Assembly: GCF_963676685.1 (NCBI RefSeq)
Contig: NC_092357.1
Coordinates: 63,126,797 to 63,190,796 of the forward strand
Origin: Mytilus edulis
Lineage: Eukaryota > Mollusca > Bivalvia > Mytilida > Mytilidae
Length of the DNA: 64,000 nucleotides
Direction: 5' to 3'
A program made the translations under genes and the position numbers. Below are positions 27,301-39,300 of this stretch, one piece after another (position 1 is the first letter of the stretch; each line of letters starts with the position of its first letter). The notes beneath the pieces are model-generated. The model was given only the letters and a program-made list of their open reading frames with translations. It searched no databases and had not been told where the DNA came from.

Positions 27301-30300
27301 TCGGATTCCGAAAGATTTCCGGAAACAAATAAAAATAAAAAATTGGACTCATATTTTGACAGTTAAGTTGACATTAATATTTGTGTTATACTTTTTGTAA
27401 ACTTTTGTATAATAAAAATTGTTAAATTTTATTATTGATTTGTGTCTTTTGTTGGCTACAATTTAAAGGTAATTTCTGGCCGTAACAAGAGTCACGTCAT
27501 ATGAAACCAAAGAAACACAAAAAAATCATTCATACAAAACACACCGGCAAAAATGAAAGATAATACAAACACGTTGACGGGATGTATAAGTACCGAGCCA
27601 CGCCAAATGAAATTCACAGAAAAAAGACCAAACAGTAAAGATAATATCAATAATAAAACAAAAAAATAAAAGAACAATTTAACACGTTGCTTAGATGATA
27701 AACATCCTCAGTACGCAGAATTTATACGTTAAGATCATCATGTATTATTTGTGAAGTTGATTCGGAATATTTATCAACAAGGTCTTGGTACATGTACCTT
27801 CCGATAAACATTTTTAGAAAAAAAGGACATTGTGTCAATTAAGACTTGTATATATTTTTTTCATTCGGGGTAAATTTCGTGGCCTTCCAAATACTGTTGA
27901 GATCTCTTACATCACTGAAGATGTATTAATTGCAAACATATAGAAATTGCGGATTTTATTCAACGCACTCATAGGTTTGAACATTGTGTTTAATGTACAA
28001 GTTGCGATTTTGTACATATTATAACATGTACATCAATATTGTACATGTTATAATTTGCACAATGCCAAAATACAAGTTAAAAAATTGCAACTTGTACACG
28101 ACATATACATATTTATATATATTAGAAGACTTCTTGAAATGTTTATGATTATATATAGCTAGGGTTTGTGTTTCTCAAAGTTTTTCCATGTACTGATATA
28201 TTAGTTTATTGATTAGTTTGTCAGTTCTTTTCCGTATGAGTTGAATATCCATTTATTTTTTCGAAAGGTGCGAGTAAAACAACAGCGTAATCAAAACATG
28301 ATATTACAATATAAGACATAAAAGACAGTTATAACCTTTCGGGTCAATAATGCACATACTGAATGAAATTATTAAAGATCTATAATACTTTAACCAACAC
28401 AAGTACTACTGCTCTTTCGTGACCTCAAACGTGAACTTCCTTTGATCTATATCGCGACAGCGCTAAGATACTCCTCTGATACACCCTTATTTTGTAAAAA
28501 AAAATGTTTGTTTTTAATAGCTGTCTTTGTATGCGTTTGGTTGAAAACTGCAGATACAAGAGAATGTGTATAATACCTGCTGTTTAACTTTGATATCATA
28601 TTTGAAATCCAGATATAGAATGTACAAAATGAGCTAATAATATTGATGAAAATAGGGATACTTACGTATTTGTGCATCATGGTTTTTAATTTTCTCGTCC
28701 TGTTTACTAAGCTTCTCATCATGCTTTTCAATTGTGTTATCATGAGCAATAATCATTCCATCATGCTCCATAATTAATCCTTCATGCTGTATCATCTTTT
28801 CGTCCTGATCACTAAGTTTTTCATCCAGCTTTACAATTGTTTCATTATGGTCATTAATCATTCTATCATGCTCTATAATCAATCCTTCATGCTGTATCAT
28901 GTTTTCGTCGTGCTCACTAAGTTTTTCTGCATGCTTTACAATTGTTTCATCATGCTTTATGATTGTGCCACCATGCTTTACAATTGTTTCATCATGTTTT
29001 ATGATTGTTCCATCATGCTTTACAATTGTTTTATCATGCGAATTAATCGTTACATCATGCTCCATAATCAACCCTTCGTGCTGTGTCATATTCTCGTCGT
29101 GCTCATTAAGTTTTTCATCGTGCTTTACAATTGTTCCATCAAGCTGTATAATTGTCTCATTGTGCTCACTTAATTTTCCATCATGATTCTTCTTACTCTG
29201 AAAAAAAAAACGTGATGCATTTGATACAAGAGTCATTTCAAAATCTTTACAAAAGGTTATGACATATCTACCTAAGATGAAAGTATATGAAAGTTACTTT
29301 TGCTTATTGCCCACGTCTTTTCGGAGGCGTTTGAAATGAAAATCTAGTACAACATTTCAAAAACTCAATGTATTCTAATTACAAGTATGATAAATCAATT
29401 GCTATATTGTAATTTTCCGAAACAAGTTTGTCGAGAAAAATCCCAACATGTATGAAAATGCAGCAATTTTTACACCGGAAATCGATAAATCGAGTAATAT
29501 TTTGGTAATTTGATACTTTGTTGAACCGGTTGGGGCTATACTACTTGTCGATATCTTAGTGAAAAATTTTAGTTTCTAATTATAGACAAACAATTATATG
29601 CAAACCAAAACAGTCGTGATTGCTTCCCATATATTTAATATCCGGGATTCGAACCAATGCTATTGTGATATCGTGACACCTAATCGCCTGCACTGCAGCC
29701 GTCCCGCTAGACCACACGACCACCTGGGCTCTTAAAAATAGAGCTTTCGCTGGTCGTGTGTTACCTTTCCACGTCAGTTTTAATCTAGCGGCGTACTGCA
29801 GTACATGATATATAAGGCATGAAGATGTTATTGTTACAGATCAGCTAAATTATCTATAGTAAAGGATCCTACAAATTAATGTAAGATACAGTCACAGAAA
29901 ATAATTATATTTATAAGTACGTCTGAGTCAGTGACAACCCTACAACAGATGTATCCATCGGATCGCCATCAATGATGGTGATACATGGGTGTGTACATAA
30001 TGTATGTACAACTCGTCTAAACATCAACCCAACAATGTTAGATCTGTAAATTTGCTTTCGCAAATTTTTGATTCTTCTCTCGCCGGGATTCGAACCCATG
30101 CTATTGTGATATCGTGACATCAAATCTCTTGTGCGTCTGTTTACCTATTTTATTGACAATGAACGCAATCATCATGGATTCATTCCTGATATTATGAACA
30201 TTTTGTATAAATATAGCCTTCATTCTTATATGCTTGACTTTTTGCGAGAGGGAGTTTTTTCAACGAAGCAATTTTGGAAAGCTATAGTGCAAAATACAGT

Positions 30301-33300
30301 TGACAAAGTACAAACTGACGAATGGACTCGGCGTTTACATAACGATAATAACTTTTCTCGCTTTAGAAGTATTCACCGATCGGTTAGAGTTCCAGACTTC
30401 TGGAAAAGTTCTAAATCATCCAGAGAAATCGTAAACTCCTATTATATTACTAAACTGCTAATCGACACTCCAAATACCACTGGAGGTACATGCGAACTAT
30501 GTAACACTCAGTTTTTAGATGTATATGTACATGCATGTTGTAGCTGTAGCGGAACTCATTTAATCAGAGATATGTGGTGGGAGTTTATAATTGAAAAATT
30601 CCCATTGCATTTATTTGTGGAACTTTATTCATACGACGATGAAGAGTTATATTGCATTCTTTTGGGGAAGCACATAACAACGAACAATATAGACACCGAC
30701 AGTTTTTATAATCTTTGTCATGTGCACGTTGCACACTGTGTCGCTGCATATAGTAGATTAAGGAGAACAACGATTCGTTAATGTGCCAGTGCATGAACCG
30801 TCGTTAGTGAGAGCAATGTTTGTCAAAATTTTCTTCAGTTATATAAATAAGTACAGAACTTTATTTTGTTATTGTACATATTGTAATATTATATTGTGTT
30901 ATTATCATGTTTTGAAAACTTTTGTAATTTGAGCTGTTTACATATATATGATTGTTCGTTAAATCTCTTAATAGAGGAAATAAAGATATGAATGAATGAA
31001 CGAATCAGCCCAACAATGTTGGATCTGCAAATTTGCTTTTGCAAATGTTTGTTCTTCCCACGCCGTGATTCGAACTCATGCTACTGAGATATCGTGCTAC
31101 CAAATCGCCTTGCACTATATCCAACACGCTAGACTACTCGGCCACCTAGGCTTCACAACAAAGAAGCTTTTAGTGTCTAGGTGTTACTTTTCTCGTCTCT
31201 AATTAATCTAGCGTAATATAGTAAAAGATATATGAGGCGTGAAGATGGAATTGTTACAGATCATGCTGAATTATCTATGGTAAAGGATCCTATAAAGTAA
31301 TGCAAGGTACAGAGTCACAGAAATAATGATATGACTGTATTTTGCATTAATTTGCAAGACCCTTTGCAATAGATGATTTAGCTGATCTGTAACAATACCA
31401 TCTTCATGACTTATATGACATATTCCCCATTTTCATTCACGATGTAATTTATATTTGGATGCAACAACGCATACTCTATTGTTTTGGACCGTACAATATA
31501 TTTTTTTTTTATATTTTTTTTTCATGACACAACAATGGCTGTAGAGATGTTATTATACATACTCCCTTCGTTATATAACAACGCAATCATGAAAAAAACA
31601 CGATATTTGTATGGCACAATTCGAGCATAGTATGATATTTGTAACATTCTTCATGGTATTATATATGAAGGCAACAGAAGTATATCGGTATTCGAAAGTC
31701 ATCGATTGAGAGAAACTAATCCGTGTTACAAACTTAAACCGAGAGAAACACATCACCTTTTTGAGGAAAACAACAAAACAACAGAAACACTGAAGTGCAA
31801 CAAAACCGAACGGCAATGCAACACACACAGAAACGAACTTTACGATAACAAATGATATTCCTAATAACTTGGTACATGTACGGAACATTTTAAGTAAAAT
31901 GGTTAAGTGAACCTGGTTAAGTGGCTAGCCAAACCGTTTATGACAATGTTAAATATAACATTAAAATGACCACAACTATTTACGTGACACGAATACATAA
32001 CAAATAAATGCCAGGACATGTCTTATTCTATTACAAGCAGGTAGGTGACATTCAAGACAGAGATAATGGTATATTTGGTACGTCGATAGGAACTAATCTG
32101 TCCTGATCTGGTGAATCTAATGTGTCATAACAGTCAACCAACTTGTCCATAAAACTACCATTTACCTCAAATATCCTGCGATTTTGGTTTGTGGCCCGGA
32201 TTTGTTGCAATTAAATCGATTTATAAAAATTGAAAAGCGATATACAATATTTGCATTTATTTAATAGCTTCATCAGTTACACACTATCAAGGAAATCTTT
32301 AAAGTAAATACAAGCTCTGAAATATTATATTATATTAACTTGGAGATTTATAATCAACAAGAAGATGCCAAGAAGTGTTGCGGCTCAATGAAATCTGTCT
32401 CTTCCTATAGTAGTATATGTAATGTTTCTGCATAGTAATAAAAACTTTACAATTGGGTAGCTGAAATCATCTCTTTTTTTTCAAATTTGTTCTCATCCGA
32501 CCCGATTTCAAGATATGTGATAGAGTTAACTGTATATGTTGACTCTTTGAATTTCTATTTCAATGGAAATTACGCGTCCAACTTTGTCACAAACTTTGCA
32601 CTTTTCATACATATAGTAGGAAATGAACTTTCAAGAAATTGGCAGCGTCTTGTCAGTCGTCATATGAAGCTCTTGCTTGACGTCATCATCATATAAGAAA
32701 AATCTATCTGACAGTTATAACAGAAACTATGAGTTAGTTTCTGAAATCACCAATTCAAAAATATATTTGATTCTTATAACGTCAAATTCTTATACATCAA
32801 AACAATAGAAAAAAAAAGCAGAATGTGCTGATCTTCGATCACTTGTTATAATGAAGATTTCATTAATATGAAAAAAAGAATATGTGATGTGATTGCCAAT
32901 GCGACAACTATTAACAACAGATTGAAACAGAAGCAATTTTAGATCACGATAAGACCTTCAACAAGAAATACTGTAACAGTGTCCGACATACGAAACAATT
33001 CAATAAAGACATTATTATTAAAGGCTTTTTATATAACCAAACAATTTACGAAAATAAATATGGCAGAAATGAACCATCGACAACCACTACACAGGCTCAT
33101 GACATGCACATACAAAGTGGAATGGGTTTAATAAAAGGGCAATAGTAGTTTCGCATTGTTTAGTAAATGTATTGTTCTTAAATCGATAGAGAAATCAATC
33201 AAATTTAAGAGGAAAACACGGAACTGCAACACAAAGAAAGCATAAGATATATAAGGATAGGACCATATTATAAGAACTGTCATATGCCTAATATAGTAAG

Positions 33301-36300
33301 AAAAAAATGGTGGTTTAAACCTGCTTTAATGGCAAGTCAAACAAGCTGCTTATAAGTCACTATTAAAATGCCGCTAAAATGACCAAATTACGTGACATGA
33401 ATACAGTACATAACAACGCAAGAACACTAAAATCAGAGAAATACAACAAAAATTATAATAGTCGCATTTAAACAAGTACACCCCCAATTAACACCGGCCA
33501 CCTTCAATGTTGAACATGTAAGTGTGATTGTTCAACTGTTATATATGGTATGTCTTTCTATACTTTATCTAATTGTGCATCATATGTCGTGAAACAGTCA
33601 TCAACAGCCAGAATAATAAAATAAGAAAATTGCGAATGATACAACTCTCCAAATGACATTTTAATTAACATTTATAGATCACTGTACGACATTCAGCAAT
33701 AAGCAAAGCCTATACCACATAGTCAAATACAAAACATCCGACATGACAAAAACAGTTTGAACCAGAAAATTTACGTTCTGGTTAATGTATAAAATAGTGA
33801 ACTAAAACAAGTATGATAAACGCAAAACACGACAACCATTGAATTACAGGTTTCTGAATTTTGACAAAACATACAAAATGTGGCGGGTTTAAACATGCAA
33901 ATATGCGCTTCACACTCACCTAAAACCATGATGTGACACTTCAATACAGACACATTCTATACAGATCAGTTGAAAATGACTCATTGCACGGATACAAATC
34001 ACAAAAAGGGTAACAAAAAACAAAAATTGAACGTGAGCCCTATTTGCTACAAATTATTTTTCTAAACTGTTTTATAAATGATGATTGGGGACTGATATTT
34101 TCATAATATAAGCGTTACATGATGGTGGATTTTTCAAAATTAGGAAAGTATTACATACACTTTCTAGATCGGTAATCCTTTTTTCCACCAACTCATGGAA
34201 ACTTCTGCACATTTTTTGTAATTCTGTTTGTAATCTGGAAAACTGATTATCGGTTTCTGTACACAGTGTCTGTACATATTCGCTGAGAATATGTGTGTGT
34301 TCATGAAGTTCATCCGCAATCTTGAAAGCAGGGATAGTTCCACTGAGAAAATTTTGACCTATAAAGATAAACATACTGGTTTTTTAAATAAACTTAATTA
34401 TCTTGAGACACATGTTTATAAATGTCTTAAAAAACTATAAAACTAGTATATAATATGACATTTCAATTTGCATTTTAAACGGTAATTGGAACCCAGACTA
34501 TACATATCAATTTATGATTGAACCTCCAAAGTCTTTTGACTGCCTACCACAAGAAGATATGTGTCATTGCCAAATGATACAACTATATATATCCACCAAA
34601 GATCAAATGCAGTGTATGTATATAAACTGTTAACAATAGATATATATAAATTATAGAAATTGCATGCAAAATGCGTACGTTTCATGGTTTGGTCGTTTGG
34701 AGTTCAAAAACACATCGGTGTAAGCATATCCAAAGTGGTGGATTTTAAAATTGGCATTTACGCTGATTGACATTTAACATGTTTCAACAGACACGGTACT
34801 TATATTCCGTACGTTTACTTTAATTAAATTTGCAGTTGTTCTGAAATAGTTCGTTTCTATGTTTGTTGGCTTTTTTTTTGTACTTTAGTATGCCTGCAGT
34901 TCCCTTTTGTCCTCTTGTATAGTTGTTGTTTTTCTCTATTCAGTTTTTCTCAATCGATTTATGGCTTTTGTACAATTCCCTTTTTTGCATTTCTGTAGTG
35001 AAAAAAACCTCTTAAGAAATAGTTATCAAAGGTACCAGGATTATAATTTAGTACGCCTGACGCGCGTTTTGTCTACATAAGACTCATCAGTGACGCTCAT
35101 ATCAAAATATTTATCAAGCCAAACAAGTAAAAAGTTGAAGAGCATTGAGGATCCAAAATTCCAAAAAGTTGTGCCATCTATGGCTGGGATAAGAAAATCC
35201 TTAGTGTTTCGAAAAATTCAAGGTTTTGTAAACAGGAAATTAAAAAAAATGACCACATTATTGATATTCATGTCAACACCGGAGTGTTGACTACTGGGCT
35301 GGTGATACCCGCGGGGACCAAACGTCCACCAGCAGTGGCATCGACCCAGTGGTGTAAAAATTATCAAAGGTACAAGGATTATAATTTAGTACGTCAGACG
35401 TGCGTTTCGTCTACATAAGACTTATCAGTGACGCTCATATCAAAATATTTATAAAGCCAAACAAGTAAAAAGTTGAAGAGAATTGAGGATCCAAAATTCA
35501 AAAAAGTTGTGCCAAATAGGGCTAAGGTAATCTATGGCTGGGATAAGAAAATCCTTAGTGTTTCGAAAAATTCAGATAGTATGGCAGATCTTGTCTTGAT
35601 CTATTTAGTCTTGCGGTGTTCTTAGATTTCCCAAAATGGTTAGCAGATCGGGTATTTCATATGGCACTAGTCGTGGATTTTACGTAAATACAAAGTAGAT
35701 GATACATTAGGGGTATAATAAACGGAAGTGTTGTTACGAAAATTTAAACAAATTCATGAAACAGACATTAGATCACGTACACGTAATGACGTGAGTAGAT
35801 TTTTCCAACGAATGACATTATTTTCGACATATGGAACCGTTAGTTAAATTACTTTCTTGTAAAAAAAACCCAAACATATGCTTAACTTTGCAGTCTGGTT
35901 TTTAAGTCTTGTTTTTGTTTTAACTTCAGTTGAGCTATATTCTAAGTTGTATCTTAACTGTATGTTAGATTTGCCTCAGTTTAGTATACTGAGTACAATG
36001 TTCTTCGTGAGTGTTTCCGTTTTGGCTGTATGCCTCTATGCCTATCTATATTGAAGTTATAAAATAGCAATGTATCGCATTATAAAAAGAAGTTCTTATT
36101 TTGTGAACAACAATAATGACATAAACGGTACCATTTTTCTGTACCTGTGGATGTGCATTTCGACAATCCCTTCATGTCTCGTCAAAATGTTCCTGGCCAA
36201 AATATTTGAAACTCCAAAGCTTAAAGCACAAAGAGCTATTAACCAAAAGGGACATAAACGTAAAGCAATAGCCTGGTCAAGATTAAGAGTTTTGCATTAG

Positions 36301-39300
36301 AGAGATACATTCCTCGATTTCAAATAATTTAAAACATTTTGTAACAGAAAATTCAATTAACACAAAGTTCGTATTTTCAAGCCATTTTAGAAGTACTGTA
36401 TACAAGGACAATGATACCCGTTACTATTAAGTCACCAGCAGACACATCGAGCTAGGTATAGTAATAACATAGAAGGGCCCAGTTTTTCTGGACCAGTTAC
36501 ATATTTCGACCATCAATGTCTCTTCATTGATGTTAGAGGCAAAAATATTTTAAAATACAAAGCTTTTGATGGGTGCCACATGCGGAGCAGGATTTGCATA
36601 CCCTTCCAGAGCACCTGAGATAACCCCTATTTTTTTTTGTGGGGTTCGTGTTGATTATTCTTTAGTTTTCTATGTTGTGTCGTGTGTACTATAGTTTGTC
36701 TGTTTGTCCTTTTCATTTTTAGCCATGGCAATGTCAGTTTATTTTCGATTTATGAGTTTGACTGTCCCTCTGGTATCTTTCGTCTCTCATTTATTAAAAG
36801 ACTGAAGAGCTGTTAGCTAAACAGGACATAAAAGTGTTACCACTTTAAAGGCAGACAAGACTTTTGCAGGAGGGAGATACATTTCTTAATTTTAAAATAT
36901 TTCAAAAAGTTTGTAACAGCAAATTTTGATATCACAACATCCGTATTTTCATGTCTTTACCAAATAACTGGCGAGTGGGATGGTCATACCATCGAGATTA
37001 TCAGTCCACCAGTAGAGGCATCGATCCAGTGGTAGTAATAACATAAACGGTACCAATGTTTTTGCACTAGAATCGAATTTTGACGATCAATGCCTCTTCA
37101 GTGATTTTTGAGTCCAACCGTGATGTTTGAGTCCAAAAGATTGTCAAAAGATGGTTATGATTTTTCCGCAACATTTAAGTAATGGCTATAACTTATTTTG
37201 AATTTATTGAACCATGAAATTAATTTTTGACTCTTCAAATTGAATTATCCACGAAGCGGATTATGTTAAATGTGAAGGTTAAAAAATTAATTTTATGGTT
37301 CAATAAATTCAAAATAAATTGTTGCCATTCATTTTGAATAAATTTCTGTAAAATAAAACGGCTCAAAGAAATTTTTATTTTATTTCTATTAACAATAACA
37401 ACGTAGACACATGTTAGCGTATGGATACGCAACGTCGGAGATGTCGTGTCGCTAAAAAAATTGACAGCATTGAAAATAAAGGTAACACTTTCAACCAATT
37501 AGAAGACAGTATATACACCAAATTTATTTATAATTAAGTGTGCGAGTTTTGATATACGTTAAACTTGAGTATGAACACAGTATACGGAATTTGTTGACCA
37601 ACCAACAATGTAACCTCCTTCACTCAGTATTTTATGAGCTGCATTGATTTGTCTGTTCCTAATTGATTTGTGAGATTTGAACATTAATAAAAAAATATAT
37701 CTGACCTAAGTTTGTGGTATTTGACATGGCGTTCTAAAACATGTAGCCGTATGCAGTAAACCAAATGTCATTTCTAGACATCCATAATAAAAGTTTATTC
37801 TTTCAAAACATTTCAAGATATATACTGTTTTTGGTGGTTAATACTGTTAACCATTTTTTATAGGAATCAATCTACACTATTTTTAATTTTCTCAGCATTT
37901 TCAAGCGAGTATTTTTCTTTACACAAATATGAAATCACAAAAAAATATGCATTGTGTATTTATCAAACAAAATGCTTACCATTTGTTGCCCATTTATCTA
38001 ATTCTCCTAATATTGTGTGTTCCTTTTTGCTACTTAGTTTAAGATTTTTTATAAGCTGACCGAATAGCGTGAAAGAATCTGCATATTTTGTAGATGTCCA
38101 TTCTGTAAAGTCACAATGTGCCCATGAATTTCGTATGCATGATCGTATCTATTAAAGAAAAACATGTGTTAAAGTCATAAAAAATGGTCATACTCATTCA
38201 AATTGGGGACGTGTATAATACATTTATACTAATTTCTGCCTGCTCAATTTATATTGAAAATTATCAAGACATGTTTTGATCACAAATGTATTTGGAAGTA
38301 TAACAACACGAGATAACATCTGAACAGATATTGTAGCAGTGAGTCGAATTTGAAAGCTTTGTATTAAATACAGATATAGAAGTTATAATACTAGGTTAAA
38401 GACCAACATTAAATTAAGATTATTATAACATTTTTTTTTCAACACTAAACATGTATATTGAAAACTATATGTCTCTTTGTAGTAGGCCTAAAAGCTGAGC
38501 AAGAGTTTTAATGTTCTAGTTCACATCACAGGAAGACATAACTCAGTATTTCTTCCTCTAATAATTCCTAAATGCTGAGAAACTCCTAATAAAATTTAGA
38601 ATGGAAATGGTTAATGTTCAAAGAGACAACAACCCGACCATAGAGCAGACAACAGCCGAAGGCCACCAATGGGTCTTCAACGTACCAATATTAAACACCC
38701 TGGGTTAATCTGGTCGGGCATTTGTGAACTGATGTGTTGTTTGGTCAATTGGTAAATACTTGAATTCTTCGATTAGTTATTTTATAAATATTTTTTTATG
38801 AAGAATCTCATTTGAACATATCGCATATTATTAATGCCATGAAGAATTATCTAACAATGAGTATAATACTGAAATTATGTGTGCGCCCCGCGGACTTTAC
38901 TTCAAAGACCTTCTTTAGGAACATTCAAACAAAAAAAAAACATTGAAACTAAGCATATAGACAATAAAAGTATAATTATGCATTGCCAAGATAAAATTAC
39001 TTAAACTTTATTGTTTATTTCGCTCAGGTTTGTCAGACAGGTGTGCTATTTAAATCAATACATTTTATATCCTAAAATGATTCCCTTGAGTTTCGTTTCG
39101 TTATTGCACTTACTTGCATAGCATCAGACTGTACATTTACTGGGAATTTGTCAATGTTAACAATTAAACCAAGCAAGGCAGATGAGTCACACGAGTCATC
39201 AATGGCTGTATAGTGTGCCATGTGTGTCTGAAGAAACAATCTGGATAAGTCCACAGGACTCTTGACAGTGTAGTCGTAACCCGCTCTGTACCTTCCAAAT

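Larger units (their letters stand above)
1358..28665 (-). other. HEPN-STAND intron 5 (27.3 kb), host of the large transposon
   Basis: This interval separates exons 5 and 6, which join in phase 1. It contains the THAP/P2X7 element, the Tc1-like element nested in a dead reverse transcriptase, a TIR element, a solo LTR and tRNA-SINE units. If the gene is intact, all of this is transcribed as antisense or sense intron. I saw no further exon with convincing splice sites and phase. Confidence 0.6.

Noticed and set aside
27700-27800. Minus-strand coding-like YMYQDLVDKYSESTSQIIHD as an extra exon of the HEPN gene
   Set aside because: The only acceptor-like AG gives a phase that does not join exon 5, and the frame stops soon after; support is too weak.
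28784-29186. Long plus-strand frames opposite the coiled-coil exon
   Set aside because: They are the complementary strand of the 21-bp repeat; the minus strand has splice sites and heptads.
28660-29200. A CRISPR-like regular repeat
   Set aside because: Repeats are contiguous, degenerate and in coding phase with no spacers, and the genome is eukaryotic.
32052-32175. Alternative last exon of the HEPN gene
   Set aside because: Joining to exon 4 (phase 0) reads into an immediate stop, and a related copy lies elsewhere, so it is treated as a repeat.
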